Assembly (NCBI GenBank): GCA_025352065.1
Contig: JANXUC010000179.1
Span: 1-64,000 of the forward strand
DNA: 64,000 nt
Direction: 5' to 3'
Source of the DNA: Acidobacteriaceae bacterium
GTDB taxonomy: Bacteria; Acidobacteriota; Terriglobia; Terriglobales; Acidobacteriaceae
Part shown: positions 45,213-53,497 of the stretch, in pieces
How the letters are laid out: each line of letters begins with the position of its first letter
Numbering within the stretch: the first letter of the stretch is position 1
Program-made: the position numbers and the translations under genes
The notes under the pieces: model-generated
Databases searched by the model: none
What the model was told of the DNA's origin: nothing
The model's input: the letters and a program-made list of their open reading frames with translations, nothing else

Positions 45213-45857
45213 ATGGCTAAGCTATCAGGAGAAAATAAGAAACAATATCTTCGTGAACGATTCGAGGAACAACGTCTCTTCCTAAGCAAGTCAATCAAGG
45301 AGTTTGTGTCAGGCGACCTCGCCGAGGCTGTTCGCATAGCGATTACGATACGGGTATTGGTGCATGAGACGGGGAGCAGTAAGTCTCTCCTCGGCCAGTT
45401 AACCCCCAACTATCTTGACTTGAAAATCCTCGACCGCGCTCCCGTGAGGGAAGAAACGCACGAATTGCCGCACGGAACCCAAAGCGTTGTTGTGATGTCT
45501 GTGCCTATAAGTGTGAAAATGAAGGCAGAAGGAGTTTTCTTGAATCCGGATCTCGATGTTGAGGCCTACCAAGCAAGCATTCTCGGCAAGTGGTGGGGAA
45601 GACACTCCCTTATTCTCCCCGGGCTTGGTGGCTTTAGTCGGAAGGAAATCGTTCGCGGACTTGCAGACAAGGAAGGCGGCGCACACGTTGACACCGATAT
45701 CAACCCAAAATACCAGCAACTGCTCGACTCCAAATCATTACAGTTGGGGTGGAACCAAGAAGCTGTCAGTCCTCTCAACCTATCACGGTTTATGGCAGGA
45801 CAAGCAGGCGTTGAGCTACTGGACTGCCTCGACAAGAACTTCCCTAGAAACGCTTAG
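45213..45857 (+). CDS. Hypothetical protein linked to the toxin-antitoxin pair
   Basis: 214 residues, soluble, starting 3 bp after the VapC stop and so likely co-transcribed. The N-terminal 50 residues are helical and charged; a KEGGAHVDTDI segment near residue 155 is the most motif-like part. I do not recognise a family. It is less GC-rich than neighbours, as expected for horizontally moved DNA. It ends 4 bp into the convergent gene's stop region (45854-45857). Confidence 0.7.
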   Translation: MAKLSGENKKQYLRERFEEQRLFLSKSIKEFVSGDLAEAVRIAITIRVLVHETGSSKSLLGQLTPNYLDLKILDRAPVREETHELPHGTQSVVVMSVPISVKMKAEGVFLNPDLDVEAYQASILGKWWGRHSLILPGLGGFSRKEIVRGLADKEGGAHVDTDINPKYQQLLDSKSLQLGWNQEAVSPLNLSRFMAGQAGVELLDCLDKNFPRNA

Positions 45858-47002
45858 GAGGAAACTTCTTCATGCTCTTTTTCCGGAGTGGCTTCCGCAG
45901 CCACCGCAGCATGCGCGTGGGCGAGAACATCTCTCTGCGCTAACGCTAGATCGCGCTGCAGGGGGTCGAGGACGATGGCGGGGAGTTCACTGCCGTATTC
46001 GTCAAGTTCTTGCTCTTTCCAGAAGCCGTTGATGCGAAGAGATCCGACTAGATCTTCGACGAAGGCGTGCTTGTAGAGGCCACGGCGGGATTCTTTGGAG
46101 GCGACTGCGCGACCGGTGTGGATATCGTAAACCCGGCGGGTGCTGGTATCCGCGAAGTTTCCAGCTCCGTTCATGAAGACTAGAAAAACATCCTGGTGGT
46201 CGCCGAATTCAGAGCGGAAATACCAGGCTTGCGCGGCTTCTGTTTTAGGTTTGGAGCGTTTCTTGGGGCCGAGGTTCGCGATTTCTTCGGCGGTCTTCTC
46301 GACCACGTGGTAATAGAGGATTCTGGAACACGATTCGCAGGTGATGAGCTTAAGCCCCGACCGAACCTCCGCAAAGACTTGCGGGCGCAGCGTCACATGG
46401 CAGGTAAGGCACTTGCTATCGCGCGCTTCGGAAAGACCCGTCTTCCTGGCTTTGGCGATGCGCTCGTAGTGGTCTAGCCACTCACCCTCGACGCGCTGGC
46501 GCAGGGCATTACGCTTGGCATGCCACTCCGCCAGAAGCTTTTCGTCTTCACCGGTCTTATCGTGAGCAATCTTTTTTTGTTTTTCTATTTCCGCGGTCTC
46601 AGCCTTGAGCTCGCTTTCGGCGGCTTTCACCTGGCTTGCTTTGGCGTCGGAATCCAGCATGACTTCCAGAATCTTGTCTTCGTTGGCTTGGATTTCCTGC
46701 TGGGCGAACTCGATTTCGTGATGGAAAGCTTTGTATTGCTCGTTGGTCTTTACGGCCAGCATTTGGTCGCGATATTTAGATATTTTCTGCTGCAGATCCT
46801 GGTTGGCAGCGTCGTACTTCTTGCGGGCAACCTCGTCGGCTTTGACGGCGGCCTGGGCCTGCTCCAACCGGGATTTAGTGCCAGCGAGCTTAGCCTCGAT
46901 GGCGGCAACTCGTTTGGGCAGCGCTGCCACTTCGTCATTCAAACGCAAAATTTCTTTGTCTACATCTTGGAGAGCGAGCAGCGTTTCAAGGTCAGCATGC
47001 AT
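45854..47002 (-). CDS. Coiled-coil zinc-ribbon protein (DUF164/CdsZ-like) with extra C-terminal region
   Basis: 382 residues. Residues 1-190 form a long helical hairpin coiled coil (LETLLALQDVDKEILRLNDEV...). A C4 zinc ribbon follows, with Cys198, Cys201, Cys222 and Cys225 (CLTCHVTLRPQVF...CESCSRILYY). Standard family members stop near residue 245; this one has another 137 residues, including WYFRSEFGDHQDVFLVFMNG and AVASKESRRG, which I do not recognise. The family may assist ribosome or secretion functions, but its role is unclear. Whether the extra region is a separate domain is open. Confidence 0.88.
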   Translation of the reverse strand: MHADLETLLALQDVDKEILRLNDEVAALPKRVAAIEAKLAGTKSRLEQAQAAVKADEVARKKYDAANQDLQQKISKYRDQMLAVKTNEQYKAFHHEIEFAQQEIQANEDKILEVMLDSDAKASQVKAAESELKAETAEIEKQKKIAHDKTGEDEKLLAEWHAKRNALRQRVEGEWLDHYERIAKARKTGLSEARDSKCLTCHVTLRPQVFAEVRSGLKLITCESCSRILYYHVVEKTAEEIANLGPKKRSKPKTEAAQAWYFRSEFGDHQDVFLVFMNGAGNFADTSTRRVYDIHTGRAVASKESRRGLYKHAFVEDLVGSLRINGFWKEQELDEYGSELPAIVLDPLQRDLALAQRDVLAHAHAAVAAEATPEKEHEEVSS

Positions 47003-47067
47003 GGCGGGAAGGAACTCTTAAATTCTACCACGCGGCTGGAGCCGCAAATAGGGCGGTCTTAGGACAC

Positions 47068-47099
47068 AAAAAGGCCACGGGCCAAGAACAGCCCGTGGC
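47068..47099 (-). terminator. Intrinsic terminator of the CADD-like gene
   Basis: On the minus strand GCCACGGGC-TGTTCTTG-GCCCGTGGC is followed by CTTTTTGTG, 28 bp after the CADD-like stop. Confidence 0.9.
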
Positions 47100-47126
47100 T
47101 AATCAACAGGAGATGCTTGTCAGGGC

Positions 47127-47822
47127 CTAAGCAGCAACGGCACTCTGGCGGCGGGCTTCCATGCCATCCAACACAGTCCACAGGGCCTTAGCTGCATTTT
47201 CCGCCGCGTCTAGAGCCTTGTCGGTGGCCTCGGGATTCTTGGCGAGATTCTTTTCCAACAGCTTGCGCCAGACTTGCGAGTGGTAGACGTCCGCTGTCTG
47301 GTGGAGCGTGAAGTAGCGGCAGGTGCGGTCATCAGCGCCGTACCAGGCACGCAGGCCGCGTTCCTTCTCTGCGGCAATGCGGGGAACCTGGGACTCATAC
47401 GCGTAGAAAGCCGCCAGGGCTTCTTCGGTCGAACCTTGGCTGGCGACGTCGTTGAAGTGCGAGACCAGTTCCTTAATTTCCTTCATAGGCTGGTGGCAGT
47501 TTTCGTGTCCTCCCATGCCTTCGGCGAAGTCCATCCACAACTCAGCGTGAGCGGGTCCCGCATCAGCGCCCTTTCCGCGGCCTAGCTCGTCAGTCATGTT
47601 CGCCAGCACTGCGCGACGTGTTTCGCATTCATCGAGGCGCATGGCCAATTCTGCCAAGTAGCTGGGGAAGGCTTTGACATGCTCGTGATAGTCGAGAGCG
47701 TAGTCGCGGAGGTCTTCGCGCGTCAGTTTTCCCTCGGACCAAGCCTGGTAAAACGGGTGGCAGAGGAGATCGTACTTAGCAATTCTTGCGTCCAGTTCGG
47801 CGGCGAATTCTGCGGTTGTCAT
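47127..47822 (-). CDS. CADD-family protein, predicted self-sacrificing p-aminobenzoate synthase
   Basis: 231 residues from ATG 47822, which has AAGGAG at proper distance; the frame continues to 47840 without a better signal. This TENA/PqqC-like helical protein matches chlamydial CADD: metal ligands Glu79, His92, Glu143, His174, Asp178 and His181 (HQTADVYH), plus Lys153 ten residues after the metal-binding Glu and Tyr25 in HPFYQ. In Chlamydia, CADD builds p-aminobenzoate for folate from its own tyrosine using a di-metal site. The residue match suggests the same chemistry here; that is inference. Confidence 0.85.
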   Translation of the reverse strand: MTTAEFAAELDARIAKYDLLCHPFYQAWSEGKLTREDLRDYALDYHEHVKAFPSYLAELAMRLDECETRRAVLANMTDELGRGKGADAGPAHAELWMDFAEGMGGHENCHQPMKEIKELVSHFNDVASQGSTEEALAAFYAYESQVPRIAAEKERGLRAWYGADDRTCRYFTLHQTADVYHSQVWRKLLEKNLAKNPEATDKALDAAENAAKALWTVLDGMEARRQSAVAA

Positions 47823-48003
47823 GATTGCGCTCCTTAGCAATGTATCCAGAACCTTCCTGGCTCCGAAGCTCCACTATACAAAGAGGAGGGCGGGTCGGCA
47901 AGTGATTGGGATCACACGGGGAGGGCCGTCCGAAGGCCAGAAACGGCCTACTTGCTAAAATAGAGAGGAGTTAAGTTCAGGTTCCCATTTTTCCGAGATT
48001 GCG

Positions 48004-50175
48004 ATGTCCCAGTTTTCTGAACAATTCGATGTAGTCGTCGTTGGCGCGGGCCATGCTGGCTGCGAGGCGGCGATGGCATCCGCCCGCCTTGGGCTGAAGA
48101 CGGCGATTTACACGCTCAGCATTGATCTGATCGCGCAAATGTCCTGTAATCCGGCGATTGGCGGGATTGCCAAAGGGCATCTCGTGAGGGAAGTCGACGC
48201 CCTGGGCGGGGTTATGGGCGAGGTTACAGATGCGGTTGGCATTCAGTTTCGGCTGCTGAATACTTCGCGAGGACCGGCCGTCTGGTCGCCGCGGGCGCAG
48301 TGTGACAAGCAGGCTTACCGGGTGAAAATGCGGGAGGTGCTCGAGTCGCAGGAGAATCTCGCGATTCGGGAAGCCGAAGTGGCAGATTTGATTCTGGAAG
48401 ATTCGACACACCACGTAGCGGCAGGCGCCCTCGCCTGCCCCGGCGTTGAAGAAGCTGCCTCCGGAGCTGAAGCCCAATATTTGTCCGAGCTGAGTGGCAC
48501 GACTAAAGTCGTGCCCTTCCCGCAGAGCAAGGATCCGCTTGAAACTGGAAACTCGAAGCTTCAAACTTCTCGCTCCATTCGTGGCATCGTTCTGCGCGAC
48601 GGGCGACGCATTGGTGCGCGCGCTGTCGTCATCACGACTGGGACGTTTCTGAATGGGCTGATTCATTGCGGCGAACAGCAGACTCCGGCAGGACGTTCGG
48701 GAGAGCCTGCGGCGGTTTTGCTTGGAGAGTCCCTGAAGCGGCTGGGGCTGCGCGGGTGCCGTTTGAAAACTGGAACACCTCCCCGGCTGGATGGGCGCAG
48801 CATTGACTGGTCGAAATTTGAGGCGCAGCCGGGCGACGTCGATCCCACGCCGTTCAGCTTTCGTACACAACGCGTGGCGCACCACGATTCGCAGGTACCT
48901 TGCTACATTGCGTTTACAACCGAAGAGACGCACCGCATCATTCGCGAGAATGTTCATCGTTCGCCGATGTACAGCGGGCAGATTCAGTCGATTGGACCGC
49001 GCTATTGCCCCTCGATCGAAGACAAGATTGTGAAGTTTCCGGATAAGCTGCAGCACCAGATTTTTCTGGAGCCGGAAGGATTGCACACGGACGAAATTTA
49101 TGTCAACGGAATGAGTACGTCGCTGCCAAAGGAAGTTCAACTGGCGGCGGTGCATTCTATTCCAGGCCTGGAAGACGCGGTGATGCTGCGCCCGGGCTAC
49201 GCCATCGAATACGACTCCATCGACCCGACGGAGCTGGAGCGGACCCTCGAAACCAAGAAGATTGCGGGCCTTTTTCTTGCTGGCCAAATCAACGGCACCA
49301 GTGGGTATGAAGAGGCGGCGTGCCAGGGCCTGATGGCGGGCATCAACTCAGCTTTGCAGGTGAAGGGCGAAGCGGCATTTACTCTGGATCGGACGGACGG
49401 CTACACGGCCATCCTGATTGACGACTTGATATCGAAGGGCACCGACGAGCCTTATCGAATGTTCACGTCGCGCGCGGAATTCCGACTGCACCTGCGGATC
49501 GACAACGCCGATCAGCGGTTGACGCCGCATGGCCGCCGCATTGGACTGATTAACGATGCCGCTTGGTCCGACTATCTTGCCAAGCAGGAACGGCTGCAAG
49601 CCGTGAAGCTGCTTTTAGAGAAGACGCGTGTGACATCCAGGACAATTGAGGAGATCACGGCACAAGCGCCTGCAGGCGCGCTCTGTGCTGCTGATGGCAC
49701 GGCTGCGAATCTATTGCCAACTGTGGGACAAACGCTGGCTCAGCTTTTGAAGCGTCCCGAGATCAAGATTGAATTTCTTGCGCCGACTCTGCGTGAGTTG
49801 ATTCCTTCGTTCTTTCAACAGAACGCATTAGATATCAGCACCGCGGGGCAGAGCGCTACTTTACCTACGCGCCTCCGCAACGAGCTGAAATCCGTGGAAA
49901 CGCAGATCAAGTATGCCGGGTATCTCGACCAGCAACACAAGGCCATCGAACGCCTGAAGAAGGCTGAGCAGCGCACCATTCCAAGATGGTTCAATTATGG
50001 AACGATTAGCGGCCTTTCGCGCGAAATACAGGAAAAGTTGAATCGCGTCCGTCCGCGCACCATCGCACAGGCTGGGAGTATTCCGGGAGTTACGCCGGCG
50101 GCGGTTGCATTGGTGAATGTTTACATTGAAATTCAGGCGCGAGGACGGGGAAGCGAGTCTCCGGTCGCCGTCTAA
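48004..50175 (+). CDS. mnmG: tRNA uridine-5-carboxymethylaminomethyl(34) synthesis enzyme MnmG (GidA)
   Basis: FAD enzyme that works with MnmE on wobble uridine. Motifs: [16 protein letters not shown] (FAD), the [22 protein letters not shown] signature, and [18 protein letters not shown]. The protein is 723 residues, against the usual 620-650. The excess is mainly at residues 134-190, where a stretch with three DNA palindromes replaces the short loop between LILED and IRGIVLRDG. Both sides align well, so the frame is intact and the enzyme is probably functional. It starts a new plus-strand unit far from mnmE and rsmG. Confidence 0.96.
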   Translation: MSQFSEQFDVVVVGAGHAGCEAAMASARLGLKTAIYTLSIDLIAQMSCNPAIGGIAKGHLVREVDALGGVMGEVTDAVGIQFRLLNTSRGPAVWSPRAQCDKQAYRVKMREVLESQENLAIREAEVADLILEDSTHHVAAGALACPGVEEAASGAEAQYLSELSGTTKVVPFPQSKDPLETGNSKLQTSRSIRGIVLRDGRRIGARAVVITTGTFLNGLIHCGEQQTPAGRSGEPAAVLLGESLKRLGLRGCRLKTGTPPRLDGRSIDWSKFEAQPGDVDPTPFSFRTQRVAHHDSQVPCYIAFTTEETHRIIRENVHRSPMYSGQIQSIGPRYCPSIEDKIVKFPDKLQHQIFLEPEGLHTDEIYVNGMSTSLPKEVQLAAVHSIPGLEDAVMLRPGYAIEYDSIDPTELERTLETKKIAGLFLAGQINGTSGYEEAACQGLMAGINSALQVKGEAAFTLDRTDGYTAILIDDLISKGTDEPYRMFTSRAEFRLHLRIDNADQRLTPHGRRIGLINDAAWSDYLAKQERLQAVKLLLEKTRVTSRTIEEITAQAPAGALCAADGTAANLLPTVGQTLAQLLKRPEIKIEFLAPTLRELIPSFFQQNALDISTAGQSATLPTRLRNELKSVETQIKYAGYLDQQHKAIERLKKAEQRTIPRWFNYGTISGLSREIQEKLNRVRPRTIAQAGSIPGVTPAAVALVNVYIEIQARGRGSESPVAV
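48403..48570. repeat. Palindrome-rich insertion inside mnmG
   Basis: In-frame extra segment with GGCAGGCG-CCCT-CGCCTGCC (48420-48439), GGCACGACT-AA-AGTCGTGCC (48496-48515) and the imperfect palindrome around AAGCTTC near 48557. It encodes MnmG residues about 134-189, absent from typical family members. The palindromes look like intergenic repeat elements that landed in a coding region in frame. Confidence 0.7.
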
Positions 50176-50179
50176 GAGC

Positions 50180-50199
50180 GGCGAGCAGGAATGCTCGCC
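50180..50199. repeat. Short palindrome after mnmG
   Basis: GGCGAGCA-GGAA-TGCTCGCC, an 8-bp perfect stem 5 bp after the mnmG stop. It could end or stabilise the mnmG transcript, but there is no U-run. Confidence 0.65.
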
Positions 50200-50247
50200 C
50201 TACATGAGCAACGCTTGCGCGTAACTATTTTTGGTTTCATTCGTCTT

Positions 50248-51174
50248 ATGAAAATGTACCGTTCGCTCTTCTTCTTATTTCCCTTCGCGGCTGCGTTTCT
50301 CGTCGCCGCCCATGCCGATATTGTGGAGGACGTTCGAATCTCCATGGGATCTGGCGCATTCACGGTCGCGGAATCACAACTGAATTCTTATCGCGCCCAA
50401 AAAGGCGTCACCGCTGAGTATATCGAGGCTTCATCGTGGATGGCTCGCGGCTACCTGATCTTTAATAAGCTTGATCAAGCGGATTCATTTGCTCGCAGTA
50501 CGGAACAGCAGGCACTCCCGCTGCTGAAGAAACGCAAGATGGACGCCGAGCCGCACTTGCCGCTCGCCTTAGGCGCTGCGATTGAGGTGCAGGCGCAGGT
50601 GCTGACTGCGCGCGGTAAACCAACGCAGGCTGTGGCATTGCTGCAGCGGTATATTCGACTTTATCGGGACACGAGTATTCGAAACCGCTTGCAGAAGAAT
50701 CTGAACTTGCTCGCCCTGGTAGGAAAGCCAGCGCCCGCTCTGCAGGTGGCGGAATATCTTGGGCCAAAACCCGTGCCCTTGGCGCAGTTGAAGGGATCGC
50801 CGGTACTTTTATTCTTCTGGGCGCACTGGTGTGGAGACTGCAAAGGGGAAGCGCCAGTTATCGCGCGTCTGCGCAATGAGTTCGCTGGGAAGGGTCTGGT
50901 AGTTCAAGCGCCGACCCAGCGCTACGGCTACGCGGCTGGAGGGCAGGAGGTTGGGCCCGCGGCTGAGCTTGCCTACATAAAAGACATCCGCGCGCAATAT
51001 TTCGCTGCTTTGGCCGATGTACCCGCTCCGATCAGCCAGGAGAATCTTAGCCTCTATGGCGTGAGCACCACTCCGACGCTGGTGGTCCTGGACCGGGCAG
51101 GGAAGGTGTCGTTCTATCACCCAGGAGCCCTTTCCTATCAGGAGCTTAGGGCTGCCATTGAGCGGGTTCTTTAA
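50248..51174 (+). CDS. Exported thioredoxin-like (TlpA-type) protein with helical N-terminal domain
   Basis: 308 residues from ATG 50248, the first start that gives a signal peptide (about 1-23, AHA cleavage). Residues about 30-155 are helical and TPR-like. Residues about 160-308 are a thioredoxin fold of the TlpA/AhpC-TSA kind with a redox-active WCGDC at 194-198 and the cis-Pro in STTPTLVVLD. It probably reduces or exchanges disulfides in the periplasm. The next gene is another exported thioredoxin-fold protein on the same strand, 144 bp further. Confidence 0.88.
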   Translation: MKMYRSLFFLFPFAAAFLVAAHADIVEDVRISMGSGAFTVAESQLNSYRAQKGVTAEYIEASSWMARGYLIFNKLDQADSFARSTEQQALPLLKKRKMDAEPHLPLALGAAIEVQAQVLTARGKPTQAVALLQRYIRLYRDTSIRNRLQKNLNLLALVGKPAPALQVAEYLGPKPVPLAQLKGSPVLLFFWAHWCGDCKGEAPVIARLRNEFAGKGLVVQAPTQRYGYAAGGQEVGPAAELAYIKDIRAQYFAALADVPAPISQENLSLYGVSTTPTLVVLDRAGKVSFYHPGALSYQELRAAIERVL

Positions 51175-51175
51175 C

Positions 51176-51206
51176 TCGTGTGGCGACGGAGCTTGCTCCG
51201 TCCAAG
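51176..51206. repeat. Dispersed repeat family D
   Basis: CTCGTGTGGCGACGGAGCTT then GCTCCGTCCAAG; the core ACGGAG-CTTG-CTCCGT forms a hairpin. Related to 21718-21755 and 54015-54044. Confidence 0.6.
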
Positions 51207-51318
51207 CGCGCCTTCGGTTACCATAGAGATAAGTATGCGGGAGGCTTTCGAAGGTTTTTCCGCATCCAAGTCTTAGTATCTTAAGAGTTGTTCACAATAT
51301 TTTGGGGACTGTTCGCAC

Positions 51319-51897
51319 ATGAAAACATTCTTGCTCACGCTTTGCGGCGCGCTGCTTCTGAGTTCCGCCGCTTTCGCTTCGGATCCCTCCTCCCTGAAAG
51401 CGCCCAAGGGCGCCAAGGCTGCAATTATCGTGTTTGAAGACCTGCAGTGTCCGCAGTGCCGCCGCGCCGCGCCGCAGGTGAAGCAGGCTGGCGTCACTTA
51501 CAAGATTCCGGTGGTGCGTTACGACTTTCCGCTGCCCAACCATGACTGGTCGTACACCGCCGCGCTGATCGCCCGCTATTTTGACCAGACCTCGAAAGAT
51601 CTGGGCAATGCCTTTCGAGATTACGCGTTTGAGCACCAGCTGGAGATAAATCCGACCAACCTGCGCAGCTACGCGGATAAGTTTGCCGCCGAGCACAAAG
51701 CCTCGCTGCCGTTTGTCATTGATCCCCAGGGCAAACTGGCTGCGGAAATTGCCGAAGACAAGGGCCTGGGCCAGCGCATTGGGCTCGATCACACACCGAC
51801 CATCTTCATCGTCAGCGCCAAACCGAACGTGAAACCGGTGGAAGTACCCACCGACATGCAGCAGTTCTATTTAATGATTGATGCGGCTTTGAAATAG
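51319..51897 (+). CDS. Exported DsbA-like thioredoxin-fold protein
   Basis: 192 residues with a Sec signal peptide (about 1-20, AFA cleavage). The active site is CPQC at Cys44-Cys47 in FEDLQCPQCRRAAP, followed by a helical insertion and a cis-Pro in DHTPTIFIVS, as in DsbA/DsbG-like thiol oxidoreductases. It may act in the periplasm to oxidise or isomerise disulfides; the natural partner (DsbB/VKOR) is not nearby. It follows the TlpA-type gene and may share its transcript. Confidence 0.88.
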   Translation: MKTFLLTLCGALLLSSAAFASDPSSLKAPKGAKAAIIVFEDLQCPQCRRAAPQVKQAGVTYKIPVVRYDFPLPNHDWSYTAALIARYFDQTSKDLGNAFRDYAFEHQLEINPTNLRSYADKFAAEHKASLPFVIDPQGKLAAEIAEDKGLGQRIGLDHTPTIFIVSAKPNVKPVEVPTDMQQFYLMIDAALK

Positions 51898-52080
51898 CAG
51901 GTGCAGAAGCCAGGTGGGCTGCTGCTTTCCGTGGCCGCTCACATCTCCTTCTCTGTAGAACTACTCTCCAAACCGGCATTTTGCTGCACTTACCTCATAA
52001 CTTCCATACACCTACTCCGGTAACTTGAGGTGCACACCACCCGCCAGCTACCCTCATGGGGTCGAGGTGCGCTCCGGATT

Positions 52081-53244
52081 ATGAGACGTGCATGTACTTT
52101 GTGGATTCTTGCACTCCTTCTGCTGACAGTTACGGTCGCGTGCCAAAATTCTCCGTCGCTAGGCGAAGTCGCTCGGCAGCTACGCGCAGAACAAAGTAAG
52201 CCTGTCGAGTCCGCCCCGGTTACTCCAAACGCAGAACAAAAACTGGCTGCAGCGCCAATAATTAAGGGTGACCTAAACGCCAACGAAGCTACCGATGTGG
52301 AGGCCTTTCTCAAGTATGAGGCCGCTATTGGGGACTTGCTGCGCCAGGAGAAATTCGACGAACTCGACCAGATTGCCGATTCTCTGCTCTCTACAAAAGC
52401 GAGATTCTCGGGAGGCGTCTGGAAAATCCACAGCTTTCACGCAGCGCTCTTCAGCCCGTGGTCCGACTACGACAAGGACGCCGCAAGGATTGCGCACCTC
52501 GAGAGATTGAAGCGGTGGACGCGGCTAAAGCCAGACTCCATTTCCGCGCGAGTTGCATTGGCTTGGGGTTACATCAGCTATGGCCTAATGGCTCGGGGTA
52601 GTGGCTACGCCAACGCCGTCACCGAAGAAGGATGGAAGCTATACGGAGAGCGACGGGAAATGGCGCGAGCTACTTTGCAGCAGGCATCAACTCTGAAAGC
52701 TAAATCCCCCGAGTGGTTTCTCGCCATGCTGGCTGTCTCCAAAGGCGAAGACCAGCCAAAAGAATTGCAAAATCTGCTGGAGAAATCAATCTCATTCGAG
52801 CCGCTCTACTATTCTTTTTACCGAGACTATGCCACCAACCTCCTTCCCAAATGGAGCGGTAATGAAGGTGATGCAGAAAAATTTGCGGAGGGCATTTCCA
52901 ATCGTATCGGCGGGACGGAAGGCGACATCATCTATTTCGAAATTGCTTGGGAACTCAACCACCAAAGCTGCTTGTGCGACGACAACCCCGGCAACCCTCT
53001 CGCCCGCATGTACTGGCCGAAAGTTGTAAAAGGGCATCGTGCCATGGAACAAAAATACGGTCTCTCTCTCACCAAGCTCAACCAGTTCACCTTCATGGCC
53101 GCGCGGTCTGGCCATGCAGATGTCGCACAAGAAGCTTTCGCCCGCATCGGCGACAACTGGGACAAGGGCATTTGGGGAGAAAAGGGATGCGGCTACCGAG
53201 GAAGCCGAGGCCAACCTGCAATCAGCCGAAGGCAATCAATTTGA
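52081..53244 (+). CDS. DUF4034-like lipoprotein, first part of a frameshifted gene
   Basis: Starting at ATG 52081, a signal with lipobox-like LTVTVAC (Cys at about residue 21) leads into a helical DUF4034-like region (about 75-340; LLRQEKFDELDQIADSLLST, FSGGVWKIHSFHAAL). The frame ends at 53244 with a meaningless tail after GDNWDKGIWGEK. Another frame picks up exactly there (DAATEEAEANLQSAEGN...) and continues to 53497 with protein-like content, so one extra base near 53180-53192 (AAAAGGG run) splits a gene of about 471 residues. It may be a real mutation or a sequencing error. Confidence 0.65.
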   Translation: MRRACTLWILALLLLTVTVACQNSPSLGEVARQLRAEQSKPVESAPVTPNAEQKLAAAPIIKGDLNANEATDVEAFLKYEAAIGDLLRQEKFDELDQIADSLLSTKARFSGGVWKIHSFHAALFSPWSDYDKDAARIAHLERLKRWTRLKPDSISARVALAWGYISYGLMARGSGYANAVTEEGWKLYGERREMARATLQQASTLKAKSPEWFLAMLAVSKGEDQPKELQNLLEKSISFEPLYYSFYRDYATNLLPKWSGNEGDAEKFAEGISNRIGGTEGDIIYFEIAWELNHQSCLCDDNPGNPLARMYWPKVVKGHRAMEQKYGLSLTKLNQFTFMAARSGHADVAQEAFARIGDNWDKGIWGEKGCGYRGSRGQPAISRRQSI

Positions 53245-53497
53245 GGCAAAGATTGCAAAGGAACTAACCCAACAGTTCGCCACCGAGAAGAAGGAGTGCC
53301 TGGAAAGCTCCAGCAATGACCTTCGCAAGTTTGATCTTTTGCTTCAGCTCGGTGCGGACGGACAAGTTCGCGACGGAATGTTGTTACCACTTACATTGTT
53401 CGGGCAGTGCCTGAGTGTAAAACTTCGCACTGCAAGCTTTTCGGCTCCGCCCAAGCCTCTCTATTGGGTAAAAATCGAAATGTATCCTCAGCCTTAG
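53190..53497 (+). CDS. Second part of the frameshifted DUF4034-like gene
   Basis: In the shifted frame the stretch encodes EEAEANLQSAEGNQFEAKIA, then KFDLLLQLGADGQVRDGMLLPLT, CLSVKLRTASFSAPPKP and a WVKIEMYPQP end. Conserved-looking hydrophobic/charged alternation and the absence of a start codon with a ribosome-binding site mark it as the continuation of the gene from 52081. I do not know its function. Confidence 0.6.
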
